Positions 9,203-18,567 of a DNA stretch of 64,000 bases are shown here, piece after piece; position 1 is the first letter of the stretch; each line of letters starts with the position of its first letter. The DNA is taken from contig JADKCY010000006.1 in NCBI GenBank assembly GCA_016718605.1, positions 113,649 to 177,648 of the forward strand, written 5' to 3'. The translations under genes were made by a program, and so were the position numbers. The notes beneath the pieces were generated by a model. That model had not been told where the DNA came from. It saw only the letters and a list, made by a program, of their open reading frames with translations, and did no database searches. Source of the DNA: Lysobacterales bacterium (lineage in GTDB: Bacteria > Pseudomonadota > Gammaproteobacteria > Xanthomonadales > Xanthomonadaceae).

Positions 9203-9653
9203 GCTAGTGCATGGGCGCATGCTCGTTTAGTCTGCGTTGCGTTGGCGTCTTTCGCCGTAATGAAGCGATCGTGAGCCTCAATTATTGAGGCGACACCAGC
9301 GGCTGCCGGAATGTTGCGAGCTAGCTGATTTGTGTTTAGGCAGAACGCAGCAAGCGATTTCTGGTGCGTACTGAGGCGAACGCCATGGCTTCATCTGATG
9401 ATCGGGACCCGCCCGGAGCGCGGGTTAAAAAAGCAGTCGTTAGCATTGGCTGCCTGTCTGGCGCCTTTGCTGAATTCACGCATGGTTGAATCATGTGATT
9501 GAATGCACGCTGCGAGATCGCGCCATATTGGGCACGAAAAGTGCGTTGATAGGTTCAGGATGCTTCGCGTTATCCCACCGTATTCTGGGCTTCTGCCCCA
9601 CAAATGCCCCGATTCGTTCGGGGTGCACCTGAAACTCCTCATGTGAGGTGAGC
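9203..9653. other. 450-base intergenic region between bamB and der
   Basis: No convincing coding frame. Three short perfect inverted repeats are visible: GCCTCAA/TTGAGGC at 9275-9291, ACCCGC/GCGGGT at 9407-9425, and CCCCGA/TCGGGG just before der (about 9606-9622). None is followed by a T-run on the plus strand, so none is a convincing terminator for bamB. The stretch probably holds the der promoter, and a small RNA is possible. Confidence 0.5.
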
Positions 9654-11066
9654 GTGTTACCTCTGGTTGCTTTGGTCGGTCGTCCCAATGTGGGTAAATC
9701 GACACTATTCAATGCGTTGACCCGAACGCGCGACGCATTGGTCGCGGACCAACCTGGCCTTACTCGCGACCGGCAATACGGCGTATGTCGTTTGGCGGAA
9801 CGCCGCCCCTTCATGGTGATTGACACCGGGGGCTTGGGTAGCGGTGAAGGTGGACTTGCCGGTTTAGCTGAGACCCAGTCTTGGTCAGCAGTCGATGAGG
9901 CTGTCGCAATCCTCTTCGTGGTTGATGCGCGCGCGGGGCTCACCCCTGACGACTTCGAAATTCTGGCTCGTTTGCGCCGCCAGAATAAGCCCCTCATTTT
10001 GCTGGTCAACAAAATTGATGGCGTTGATGAACCTTCGGCGATGGCTGAGTTCTCGCGGCTAGGGATCGCCGATGTGTTCGGATTGGTGGCCTCTAGTGGA
10101 AGAGGTATTGCGCATGTACTTTCCCGCTTGCTTGGCTTGTTGCCCGAGCAGCAGGAGAACGAAGCGTCTTTGGACCCAGCCATTGAAGGCCATGATCGCC
10201 TGCGCCTTGCGATTGTCGGACGTCCCAACGTTGGCAAGTCGACGTTGGTCAACCGCCTGCTGGGCGAAGATCGGGTGTTGGCATCGGATGTGCCCGGAAC
10301 GACTCGAGATTCGATCGCCGTCGACTTGGATCGAGATGGGAAACGCTATCGCTTGATTGACACCGCTGGCATCCGGCGGCGTGCGCGTGTGGACGAAGCC
10401 GTTGAGAAGTTCAGCGTGTTGAAATCATTGCAGTCAATTGAGCAGTCTCAGGTTGTGGTTTTCCTGCTGGACGCCAGTGAGGGCGTCACGGATCAAGACG
10501 CGACCGTGCTTGGGCATGTGCTGAATGCCCACCGTGCGCTAGTGATTGCGGTCAATAAGTGGGATGGCCTCAGTGCCTATCAACGCGAACAGTGCAAGGC
10601 CGATTTGGAGCGCAAACTTCAGTTCGTCGAATATGCACCGATCATCACCATCTCCGCCAAGCACGGCACTGGAATGCGTGAGCTCTTTCGTGCGGTGCAT
10701 CGCTCCTTTGAATCGGCTTATCGGGTGCTCGGCACATCGGAGATCAATCGTGCCCTTGAAGCTGCGTTTGAGAGCTTCCAGCCGCCGCTGGTCAACGGTC
10801 ATGTTGCGAAGCTGCGTTATGCCCATTCAGGGGGACAGAATCCGCCGACCATCGTGATTCATGGTAGCCGCCTGCGGACGTTGCCGGACAGCTACAAGCG
10901 TTATCTCGAGAATTTTTTCCGAAAGCGATTTAAGTTGGTTGGTACACCGATCAGACTGGAATTCCGCGAGGGCGAGAATCCCTACAAGGACAAGCCGCGT
11001 GACGCGCCGAGCGAGCGCCAAGTGCGTCGCCATAAGCGCATGCTGAGGCATGTCAAGGGCAAATAG
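9654..11066 (+). CDS. der: Ribosome-assembly GTPase Der (EngA)
   Basis: Essential double GTPase for 50S subunit maturation, about 470 residues. The two G domains each start with a P-loop: ALVGRPNVGKST near residue 6 and AIVGRPNVGKST near 184. Both have DTxG switch II motifs and NKxD motifs (NKID, NKWD). A C-terminal KH-like domain ends in a basic tail (RRHKRMLRHVKGK). I prefer the GTG at 9654, which gives MLPLVALVGRPNVG and has GAGG five bases upstream. A GTG at 9648 in the same frame is the alternative. Confidence 0.96.
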   Translation: MLPLVALVGRPNVGKSTLFNALTRTRDALVADQPGLTRDRQYGVCRLAERRPFMVIDTGGLGSGEGGLAGLAETQSWSAVDEAVAILFVVDARAGLTPDDFEILARLRRQNKPLILLVNKIDGVDEPSAMAEFSRLGIADVFGLVASSGRGIAHVLSRLLGLLPEQQENEASLDPAIEGHDRLRLAIVGRPNVGKSTLVNRLLGEDRVLASDVPGTTRDSIAVDLDRDGKRYRLIDTAGIRRRARVDEAVEKFSVLKSLQSIEQSQVVVFLLDASEGVTDQDATVLGHVLNAHRALVIAVNKWDGLSAYQREQCKADLERKLQFVEYAPIITISAKHGTGMRELFRAVHRSFESAYRVLGTSEINRALEAAFESFQPPLVNGHVAKLRYAHSGGQNPPTIVIHGSRLRTLPDSYKRYLENFFRKRFKLVGTPIRLEFREGENPYKDKPRDAPSERQVRRHKRMLRHVKGK

Positions 11067-11270
11067 CTTTTCAGTGACACTGATTCGCCATTGGGTTCGC
11101 ATCTATGTCGCGCCTGCAATCCGTTGCTGGCCGACCCAAACCGCGGGGTGTGACAAGGCAAGTTCCAAGTCATGCCGCGCGCATCCATCATGGCGCGATG
11201 AACGGACACGTATAGATTGTTTGGCCGTTCTTCTTTGGATCGCACATAACGACGATGGGGAGGTCTTCCG

Positions 11271-12512
11271 ATGCAGACTATGATCTCGTTCCAACATGCT
11301 GTGGATCTGGTGATTGATGCGGCAAATCGCCGCGAGCGTGCAGTCGAAACGGTCGGATTGGCGCGCGCCAGCGGGCGAGTGCTGGCGCAGGATATTTTTT
11401 CGCCACTGCCGCTGCCGCCTTTTCGGAATTCTGCCGTCGATGGTTTCGCCATCCGTTGGGATGACCTTGTTGATGACATGCCGACCGAGCTGCACCTTGC
11501 AGGCGAACAGTTTGCGGGAGCGAGCGGCGCATTTTCAGCGCAGCCCGGCACTTGCGTGCTGGTTACGACCGGCGCCCCGATTCCTGAGGGCTTCGATACC
11601 GTGGTCATGCGCGAGCACACCGAGCGGGACGGCGCGGGAATCCGGTTCCACCGTCGCCCAGCAAGGGTGGGCGAGTTCGTGCGTTCAGTTGGGGAAGATG
11701 CCGCGATGGGTGAGTGCTTGCTTTCTGCGGGCTCCACCCTGAATGCCGCGCGGATTGGCGTTGCTGCTGCTTGTGGCTTGGATCGCATCGCTGTGATCAC
11801 GCGGCCAACGGTAGCGGTATTCACTTTGGGGGATGAGCTGCAACAGCCAGGCAACCCGCTATGCCCCGGACAAATCTACGATAGCAACCGCCCGATGTTG
11901 CAGGCGCTACTGGCTGAGTGCGGGATTGAGTCGGTTTCCTGGCCTGCTTTGCCAGATGATCCGAATCGATTGAAGGCAGCTTTGATGGATGCAGCCGAGG
12001 CGTTCGATCTCATCATTACTTGTGGTGGGGTATCTGCTGGCGACAAGGATTTCTTGCCAACGTTGCTGCGCGATGCGGGCAAGCCAATCTTCTGGAAAAT
12101 ACGAATGAAGCCGGGCATGCCAGTGCTGTTCGGTGAGCTGGGTCGAAGTGTTTATCTTGGTTTGCCGGGGAACCCGGTTTCCGTGCTGGCAACCTTCCGC
12201 CAGCTTGCGCGTCCGCTGCTCGACGCCATGCAATCGCGCAGTGATGTGGCGTTGCCAATGCGCGCCAAGCTACGCGCGCCTGTAAGCCGATCAGCGGGAC
12301 GCCGGGAATACCGTCGCGGCACACTTGAGGTCGGCATGGATGGCCAGCTCTGGGTTACCCCCGACCCTGCGGACGGCTCCCACCGATTGGTCGCTGCAAC
12401 CAGGAATAACGCCCTTTGGGTGATGGACGAACAGGACGCCGAACTCAGTGCAGGTGATGTGGTGGACACCGAGGCCTTTGCCCATATTCTTCGTGGGACC
12501 GCTGCCCCATGA
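11271..12512 (+). CDS. moeA: Molybdopterin molybdenumtransferase MoeA
   Basis: Inserts molybdate into adenylated molybdopterin in the last step of Moco synthesis. The 413 residues show the MoeA N-terminal domain (PFRNSAVDGFAIRWDD near residue 47), the MogA-like core (VAVFTLGDEL, YDSNRPML, ITCGGVSAGDKDF) and PGNPVS near residue 300. ATG 11271 has a GGGGAGG site upstream; a second ATG at 11280 is possible. The stop overlaps the moeB start by four bases (ATGA), so both are probably cotranslated. Confidence 0.96.
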   Translation: MQTMISFQHAVDLVIDAANRRERAVETVGLARASGRVLAQDIFSPLPLPPFRNSAVDGFAIRWDDLVDDMPTELHLAGEQFAGASGAFSAQPGTCVLVTTGAPIPEGFDTVVMREHTERDGAGIRFHRRPARVGEFVRSVGEDAAMGECLLSAGSTLNAARIGVAAACGLDRIAVITRPTVAVFTLGDELQQPGNPLCPGQIYDSNRPMLQALLAECGIESVSWPALPDDPNRLKAALMDAAEAFDLIITCGGVSAGDKDFLPTLLRDAGKPIFWKIRMKPGMPVLFGELGRSVYLGLPGNPVSVLATFRQLARPLLDAMQSRSDVALPMRAKLRAPVSRSAGRREYRRGTLEVGMDGQLWVTPDPADGSHRLVAATRNNALWVMDEQDAELSAGDVVDTEAFAHILRGTAAP

Positions 12513-13726
12513 CCGCGCGCGATGCTCTGGCAGACGCGCAAAGCCGCGTCAATGAAATTGATGTTGCCGAGGCACAACAGCGGCAGCAGCAGGGTGCGCT
12601 GTTGCTCGACGTGCGAGAAGAATGTGAGCGGCTGGCTGGTTTCCCGACCGGCTCGCTTGGCACTCCGCGCAGCGGATTGGAGCTCTCGATCCGCGATCAA
12701 GTCAATGATCCGCAAGCCGAATTGCTGCTGATGTGCGCCGCTGGGCAGCGCTCTTTGCTTGCTGCGCGCGATTTGATTGCCATGGGTTATCGCAATGTCT
12801 CTTCCGTGGTCGGCGGGTATTCGGCATGGAAATCGATGGGCATGCCTTGTACGACCCCATTGCAAGCTGAGGCCGAGTATCTGGACCGCTATTCGCGCCA
12901 TATTCGCTTGCCGGAAGTTGGATTGCAGGGGCAGGCCAGATTGGTGGGGGCGAAGGTTTTGTTGGTTGGTGCGGGTGGCTTGGGATCACCCGTGGGCATG
13001 TATCTTGCCGCAGCTGGCGTGGGGCATATTCGCGTTGTCGACGATGACCGAGTTGAACGCAGCAACCTGCAGCGCCAAGTTATGCACGCAGATGCGCGGA
13101 TTGGCATGCACAAGGTCACGTCGGCCCGAATTGGCCTGCAATCGCTCAATCCCCGTGTTCAGGTCGAGAGTGTGATGCAGCGACTGGACCGATCCAATGT
13201 TGATGGTTTGGTGCGCGATGTCGATGTGGTCGTCGATGGCGCCGACAATTTCGCGACTCGATATGTATTGTCCGACGCCTGTGTGCGTCACGCCAAACCG
13301 TTGGTGTATGGCGCCGTACAGCGTTTTGAAGGGCAGGTGAGTGTATTCGACGCCGGCCGACAGCGCGGAACGGCGCCTTGCTACCGCTGTCTGTTTCCGC
13401 AAGCGCCAAGCCCGCAAGATGCGCCCAGTTGTGCCGAAGCCGGTGTCCTTGGCGTCCTGCCCGGCTTGGTTGGATTGATGCAGGCGACTGAAGTCATCAA
13501 GTTGATTCTGGGTATCGGTGAGACTTTGACAGGACGCTTGCTTCACATCGATTCATTGGCGATGCGATTCCGTGAATCGCGTTTGCTGCCAGATCCGCAA
13601 TGCAGCGTCTGTCGTGTTGATGGAGCGGCCGATGTCCTGCCGAGTAACGGGGCCGAGGTTGCTTCAATCGAGGCCGATTCCGCTGTGTGTGGTCCTGTCA
13701 GTGGTTGCGCATCCAAGGCATGCTGA
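12509..13726 (+). CDS. moeB: Rhodanese-MoeB/ThiF fusion adenylyltransferase
   Basis: Activates the C-terminal glycine of MoaD or ThiS by adenylation. It has 405 residues: a rhodanese domain first (about 15-115, with LLLDVREECE and a candidate active cysteine in LLMCAAGQRS), then the ThiF/MoeB fold from about 130. In that fold are the ATP loop VGAGGLGSP, DDDRVERSNLQRQ, and zinc cysteines CYRC and CSVC. In E. coli MoeB the rhodanese is absent; the fused form resembles UBA4/MOCS3-like enzymes but with the order reversed. The fusion would let one protein activate and sulfurate its carrier. It overlaps moeA. Confidence 0.93.
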   Translation: MTARDALADAQSRVNEIDVAEAQQRQQQGALLLDVREECERLAGFPTGSLGTPRSGLELSIRDQVNDPQAELLLMCAAGQRSLLAARDLIAMGYRNVSSVVGGYSAWKSMGMPCTTPLQAEAEYLDRYSRHIRLPEVGLQGQARLVGAKVLLVGAGGLGSPVGMYLAAAGVGHIRVVDDDRVERSNLQRQVMHADARIGMHKVTSARIGLQSLNPRVQVESVMQRLDRSNVDGLVRDVDVVVDGADNFATRYVLSDACVRHAKPLVYGAVQRFEGQVSVFDAGRQRGTAPCYRCLFPQAPSPQDAPSCAEAGVLGVLPGLVGLMQATEVIKLILGIGETLTGRLLHIDSLAMRFRESRLLPDPQCSVCRVDGAADVLPSNGAEVASIEADSAVCGPVSGCASKAC

Positions 13727-13802
13727 GTCGGTCAACGATGGCGTACTCACCTGCTGACGCGATCGCGGCCTTGCGGGATAATTGCACCGAATTCCTTGGG
13801 CC

Positions 13803-14675
13803 ATGCGCATGACGGCACGATTGCTGGACGGCAAAAAAATTGCGGATCAACTGCTCGACGATCTTGCTGCCCGTGTCGCTGCCGAGTCGGCCGCAGGCCA
13901 TCCGAAGCCTGGACTCGCCGTCGTGCTGGTCGGGGCTGATCCTGCGTCTTCCGTGTATGTTCGGAATAAGCGTAGGGCCTGCAAGCATGTGGGCTACAGG
14001 TCATTCGACTTTGACTTACCTGCGGAGACATCGGAATCTGATCTGATGGCCTTGGTCGATCGTCTGAACGTCGATCCTTCGGTTCAGGGCATCCTGATTC
14101 AACTCCCGCTTCCGCCGCATATCAACGCGATCGCCCTGCTTCACAGAATTGATCCTGACAAAGATGTCGATGGGTTTCATGCGGAAAACGTCGGTCGCTT
14201 GGCGTTGCGGCAGTTGGGGTTGCGACCCTGCACACCGAAGGGCATCGTGCACCTGTTGTCGCACACGGATCGCCCCGTGCGCGGTCGCCAAGCAGTGATC
14301 GTGGGCGTCTCCAATCATGTCGGTCGGCCAATGGCTTTGGAGTTGCTCATTGCCGGCTGTACAACCACCAGTTGCCACAAGTTCACGCCGCGCGACACAC
14401 TCGAACGGCACGTGCGTGAGGCGGACATCGTTGTTGTCGCCGTTGGTCGCCCTGGCTTGATTCCCGGCGAGTGGATCAAGAACGGTGCGGTGGTGATTGA
14501 TGTTGGGATCAATCGCCTCCCCGATGGGGCGCTGACCGGCGATGTCGGCTTCGAGGCAGCGTCGCAACGCGCATCCTGGATTACCCCGGTTCCCGGCGGG
14601 GTTGGGCCGATGACCGTGGCGACATTGATGCAAAATACATGGGAAGCCGCACAGATTCAGCGTCAAAAGCGCTAG
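13803..14675 (+). CDS. folD: Bifunctional methylenetetrahydrofolate dehydrogenase/cyclohydrolase
   Basis: Interconverts 5,10-methylene-, methenyl- and 10-formyl-THF with NADP. It has about 290 residues. The catalytic lysine lies in YVRNKRRACKHVG, and substrate motifs include GILIQLPLP and DPDKDVDGFH. The Rossmann region has VGVSNHVGRPM, where family members usually have GRS, and the end has PVPGGVGPMT. The start could be ATG 13803 or 13809; neither has a strong ribosome site. It stands alone after moeB with a 76-base gap. Confidence 0.94.
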   Translation: MRMTARLLDGKKIADQLLDDLAARVAAESAAGHPKPGLAVVLVGADPASSVYVRNKRRACKHVGYRSFDFDLPAETSESDLMALVDRLNVDPSVQGILIQLPLPPHINAIALLHRIDPDKDVDGFHAENVGRLALRQLGLRPCTPKGIVHLLSHTDRPVRGRQAVIVGVSNHVGRPMALELLIAGCTTTSCHKFTPRDTLERHVREADIVVVAVGRPGLIPGEWIKNGAVVIDVGINRLPDGALTGDVGFEAASQRASWITPVPGGVGPMTVATLMQNTWEAAQIQRQKR

Positions 14676-14857
14676 CAGGGTGTTGAGAGACATACTGCAG
14701 GCGGGCGGCAAGGATGCCGCGCTCTCGACCTTGAAAAAGTACAGGAATGCACTTTCTCAACCACATGGCAGTCCTTTTGATGCCTGTCATGAGGTTGTCG
14801 ATTGTGATCGGTAGCCTCGACCATCCAGATGCACCACCTTTTTCGTGTAGTCACCTC

Positions 14858-15733
14858 ATGGACAAAAGCACACGCGTGAACAAGCGAACAATGGTCGCCA
14901 GCACTGCGCTTGCGCTGCTGTTGCTCAGTGGTTGCGCGAGTTTGGTGGAACGCGCAAGTGATCGGGTCGCCGGCAATCTCTCTGCGGGCGTACTCAATCA
15001 CGATGATCCGCAAACCGTCGCAGCGGGTTTGCCAGCGTATCTGCTGATGCTGGATGGCTTGATTGAAGGCAACCCGCAATCGGCTGCCACCCTCCGTTCT
15101 GCAGCAAGGCTTTACAGCGCGTATGCAGGCAATTTCGTAGATGCGCCTGACCGTGCCTCACGTCTGTCGGCGCGTGCCTGGAGCTACGCACAACGCGCGC
15201 TGCAGTTGCAGTCACCCGCGCTTTTCGATGCGCTGACCCAACCCTACGATGCGTGGCAATCTCAAGTGGCCGCGCTAGAGTTGAAAGACGTTGCTTTGCT
15301 GTTCGATGTTGCGACGACGTGGGCTGGCTATATTCAAACCCACGCAGACGACTACGCTGCTCTGGCAGCCATTCCAAGGGTCACCGCTGCTTTGGATCGC
15401 ATCGCGCAACTGCAGCCCGACTACGATCACGGTAGTGCCTATGTTTATCTTGGCGTCTTGTATTCACTGCGCCCGGCGGCTGTCGGCGGCGAGCCCGAGA
15501 AAGGTCGTGCGGCTTTCGAGCAGGCCATGCAAATCAGCCGCGGCCGACATCTCATGGCACAGACCCAGTTTGCGCGGCAGTATGCGCGTCTGGTGTTCGA
15601 CCGAGCGCTGCATGACCGCTTGTTGCAGCAGGTTCTTAGTGCTGACCCACGTGAACCCGGTCTGACGCTGAGTAACACCTTGGCCCAACAGCAGGCACGC
15701 GTCCTGCTGGATGCCGCAGCCGACTATTTTTGA
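14858..15733 (+). CDS. TRAP transporter accessory lipoprotein, TatT family
   Basis: A 291-residue lipoprotein (signal peptide ending LLLLSGC, Cys near 27) made of TPR-like helices throughout. It matches the TatT component first described for Treponema Tp0956, a trimeric periplasmic protein thought to partner the solute receptor. The ATG at 14858 is chosen because it places the signal peptide near the N-terminus; GTG or ATG codons slightly downstream are also possible. It is followed by the substrate-binding protein and both TRAP permease subunits on the same strand, supporting a four-gene transporter operon. Confidence 0.85.
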   Translation: MDKSTRVNKRTMVASTALALLLLSGCASLVERASDRVAGNLSAGVLNHDDPQTVAAGLPAYLLMLDGLIEGNPQSAATLRSAARLYSAYAGNFVDAPDRASRLSARAWSYAQRALQLQSPALFDALTQPYDAWQSQVAALELKDVALLFDVATTWAGYIQTHADDYAALAAIPRVTAALDRIAQLQPDYDHGSAYVYLGVLYSLRPAAVGGEPEKGRAAFEQAMQISRGRHLMAQTQFARQYARLVFDRALHDRLLQQVLSADPREPGLTLSNTLAQQQARVLLDAAADYF

Positions 15734-15755
15734 ATCTGACCTGACGGACTCTTTC

Positions 15756-16730
15756 ATGCGCATCCTGTTCCTACTTGCCGTGCTTTTCGTCTCGCGAGAT
15801 GCCTTTGCCGTGACGTTGAAGATCGCGACCTTGGCCCCGGAAGGTTCGGGCTGGATGCGCGAAATGCGCACCGCTGCCGAAGAGGTCAAAGCGAAGACCG
15901 ATGGCCGTGTGGAGATTCGCTATTACCCAGGCGGCGTGATGGGCGATGACGCGACCGTGCTTCGCAAGATCAAGCTCGGTCAGTTGCAAGGTGGTGCGCT
16001 CACAGGAAGCGAAGTCTCACTGATCCACAAGGATGCGCAGATTTACAGCCTGCCTTTTCTGTTCGCTTCGTATGCACAGATCGACGCGGTCCGTCCGCAG
16101 ATCGATCCGTTGCTGAAGCAGGCGGTCAAAGAAAAGGGGTTTCATGTGCTCAGCATTACGGGCGTTGGTTTCGCTTACCTGATGAGCACGCATCCCCTGC
16201 AATCGACCGAGCAACTGCGTCAGTCCAAAGTGTGGGTGCCACACAATGATCGAATTGCCGAAGCAACCTTTGTGACCGGCGGCGTCTCACCCATTCCGTT
16301 GCCGCTCGCCGACGTTTTTACCTCGTTGCAAACCGGGCTCATCGATACCGTGGGCAATACGCCAGCGGGCGCAATCGCCCTGCAATGGCATACCCGCGTG
16401 AAACACCTGTTTGATTTGCCGCTGACCTATGTGGTCGGTTATGTACTTGTAGACAACAAGGCATGGGAAAAGCTTGCAGCCTCGGATCAGGCCAGCGTTG
16501 AAGCAGCTTTTTCTGCCGCCTCGCAGCGACTCGACGCGGACAATCGACGCGGCGACGAAAGCGCAATGCGCGCGCTGGAAGGCGAGGGCATCGTGCGTTT
16601 TCAACCCGGCTCTGAGGAAATAGCGCATTGGCGCGCCGTTGGCGAACAGGTGCAAGCGCAGATGCTCTCCAATGGAGACTTGTCGACCGAGTTAATGAAT
16701 GCGCTTCAAGCAGCCATGCCGGCGCCTTGA
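15756..16730 (+). CDS. dctP: TRAP transporter substrate-binding protein (DctP family)
   Basis: Periplasmic solute receptor of a TRAP transporter, 324 residues. A signal peptide of about 18 residues precedes VTLKIATLAPEGSGW. Family features include YYPGGVMGDD, and a carboxylate-binding region around PHNDRIAEATF, where many DctP proteins carry an arginine. The substrate is probably an organic anion but is not determinable. The stop overlaps the start of the small permease gene (TGATG). Confidence 0.9.
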   Translation: MRILFLLAVLFVSRDAFAVTLKIATLAPEGSGWMREMRTAAEEVKAKTDGRVEIRYYPGGVMGDDATVLRKIKLGQLQGGALTGSEVSLIHKDAQIYSLPFLFASYAQIDAVRPQIDPLLKQAVKEKGFHVLSITGVGFAYLMSTHPLQSTEQLRQSKVWVPHNDRIAEATFVTGGVSPIPLPLADVFTSLQTGLIDTVGNTPAGAIALQWHTRVKHLFDLPLTYVVGYVLVDNKAWEKLAASDQASVEAAFSAASQRLDADNRRGDESAMRALEGEGIVRFQPGSEEIAHWRAVGEQVQAQMLSNGDLSTELMNALQAAMPAP

Positions 16731-17206
16731 TGTTGTCGCGACTTCGTCTTTGGATTCATCGTCTTGAGGACACGTTGTTGGCGGTCTTGCTAACGCTAAC
16801 GGTGTTGCTCGCTTGCGCGCTGATCGCACAACGTGTGTTCTGGGATAGCGGTTGGTTGGGCGGCGAGGCCGCCACCCGCACCTTGGTGTTGTGGCTGGCA
16901 ATGTTTGGTGCGATGGCGGCGACACGGGATCATCGCCATCTGGCCATTGACGTAGTGCCTAACCTGCTCGGGAATCGTTTGCGGACGATCACTTACGCGC
17001 TGACCCAACTGTTCTCGGCGGCAATCTGTGGGGCGTTGGCGTGGTATGCACTCAGTCTGTTGCAGATGGAGCGCGACGCTCCCGGCGAACTGTTTGGACC
17101 TGTCAAGAGTTGGCATGGGATGCTGATCTTGCCCTTCGGGTTTGCGCTCATGTCCCTGCGGTTTCTAGTCGGTGTTCGACGCATAGATGGCGGCAGTCAA
17201 ACATGA
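16730..17206 (+). CDS. dctQ: TRAP transporter small permease subunit (DctQ)
   Basis: A 158-residue inner-membrane protein with four predicted helices (near residues 17-37, 49-63, 85-108 and 127-147) and the DctQ signature TRDHRHLAIDVV. It forms the membrane part of the transporter with DctM. Start and stop overlap the neighbouring genes by one and four bases, so stoichiometry is likely kept by coupled translation. Confidence 0.9.
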   Translation: MLSRLRLWIHRLEDTLLAVLLTLTVLLACALIAQRVFWDSGWLGGEAATRTLVLWLAMFGAMAATRDHRHLAIDVVPNLLGNRLRTITYALTQLFSAAICGALAWYALSLLQMERDAPGELFGPVKSWHGMLILPFGFALMSLRFLVGVRRIDGGSQT

Positions 17207-18537
17207 TCTGGGCATGGCTGGGGCTGGCAGCGATGGCGGTGCTCGGCGCACCCTTGTTTGTGCTGATTCTAGGCGTCGCGTTGGTGGGCTTCCATGCCGC
17301 CGACTACGACTTGGCCGTGGTTGCCGTCGAGTTCAATCGTTTGGCGAGCATGCCAGGCTTGGTTGCCATTCCCTTGTTCACGCTTGCCGGCTACGTGTTG
17401 AGTGAGAGCCAAGCGCCGCGACGTTTGCTGCGTGTTTCCGATGCGCTGCTGGAATGGCTGCCGGGAGGCTTTGCCATCGTGGCGCTGGTCGCAAGCGCGT
17501 TGTTCACGGCATTCACAGGCGCCTCGGGTGTCACCATCGTGGCCATGGGCGCGTTGCTGTATCCGGCACTGAAAGAGGCGGGCTATGACGAACGTTTCAC
17601 GCTCGGCCTGATTACCAGTAGCGGGAGCTTGGGGCTGTTGTTCGCGCCCTCGTTGCCCCTGATCCTGTACGGGTTTGTCGCCGCGCAACTGGGTACAGAC
17701 CCAGCCGTGACGGTCGAGTCATTGTTCCTTGCAGGCATCTTGCCCGGCTTGCTGATGATTCTGCTGCTGGCCGTCTATGCGGTCTACAAGGGGCGGGGGC
17801 TGGGGCGCGTTCAGCGGCCATTTTCCGGTCGTGAGTTCTTTGCGTCCATGTGGGATGCCAGATGGGAACTTCCGTTGCCGATCGCATTGCTTGCTGCAAT
17901 CTACGGTGGTTTCCTTGCAGCATCCGAAGCCGCAGCGGTGACCGCTGCCTATGTCATCGTGCTGACCTTGTGGATTCGTCGCGAGATCCGTCTTGCGCGA
18001 TTGCGCGTTGTCATGGCTGAGGCTGCCCGTATGGTGGGGGCAATTCTCGTCATCCTGGGGGCGGCGCTTGCGTTGTCGAACTGGCTGATTGATCAGGAAG
18101 TACCGATCCGACTGTTTGCGGCCATCCGCGAGCATGTGACCAGTCCATTGACGTTCCTGTTACTCTTGAACGGCTTCCTGCTGATCGTTGGCATGTTGCT
18201 CGATATTTTTGCAGCGATTGTCATTCTCGTCCCGTTGCTGGTGCCGATTGCCGTTGGCTACGGGATACATCCGGTGCATCTTGGCATTTTGATGCTAGCC
18301 AACTTGCAACTCGGCTATTTCACCCCGCCGGTTGGCATGAACCTGTTCATTGCCAGTTATCGCTTCAATACACCGATTACGGCACTGGTGAGGGCCAGCT
18401 TGCCGTTCTTCATGATCTTGCTGGTTGCTGTCCTGTTAATCACCTATGTGCCCTTGGTTGTCGTTGGTTTTTCTCTGATCCAGCAGGTCATCCTGGTCAT
18501 TTCGCGCAACGCAGATGCACGAGTTTGGCGGGTATAA
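17203..18537 (+). CDS. dctM: TRAP transporter large permease subunit (DctM)
   Basis: Sodium-coupled large permease of about 444 residues with 11-12 hydrophobic segments. Characteristic DctM motifs are visible: FTLAGYVLSES, TAFTGASGVTIVAMG, the LLFAPSLPLILYG loop and YFTPPVGMNLF. The ATG at 17203 overlaps the dctQ stop (ATGA); a longer frame begins inside dctQ and is rejected. The gene ends against the guaB promoter. Confidence 0.93.
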   Translation: MIWAWLGLAAMAVLGAPLFVLILGVALVGFHAADYDLAVVAVEFNRLASMPGLVAIPLFTLAGYVLSESQAPRRLLRVSDALLEWLPGGFAIVALVASALFTAFTGASGVTIVAMGALLYPALKEAGYDERFTLGLITSSGSLGLLFAPSLPLILYGFVAAQLGTDPAVTVESLFLAGILPGLLMILLLAVYAVYKGRGLGRVQRPFSGREFFASMWDARWELPLPIALLAAIYGGFLAASEAAAVTAAYVIVLTLWIRREIRLARLRVVMAEAARMVGAILVILGAALALSNWLIDQEVPIRLFAAIREHVTSPLTFLLLLNGFLLIVGMLLDIFAAIVILVPLLVPIAVGYGIHPVHLGILMLANLQLGYFTPPVGMNLFIASYRFNTPITALVRASLPFFMILLVAVLLITYVPLVVVGFSLIQQVILVISRNADARVWRV

Positions 18538-18538
18538 T
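18533..18538 (+). promoter_or_regulatory. Putative -10 element of the guaB promoter
   Basis: A perfect TATAAT overlapping the dctM stop codon, 30 bases before the guaB start. No good -35 hexamer lies 16-18 bases upstream, so activator dependence is possible. An AGG lies shortly before the ATG. Confidence 0.45.
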
Positions 18539-18567
18539 GCCGCGCTTCCCTTACGTGGAGGCTTCGC

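Noticed and set aside
9407..9425. GC-rich hairpin after bamB as a terminator
   Set aside because: The plus strand has an A-run, not a T-run, after the stem; on the minus strand the T-run precedes the stem.
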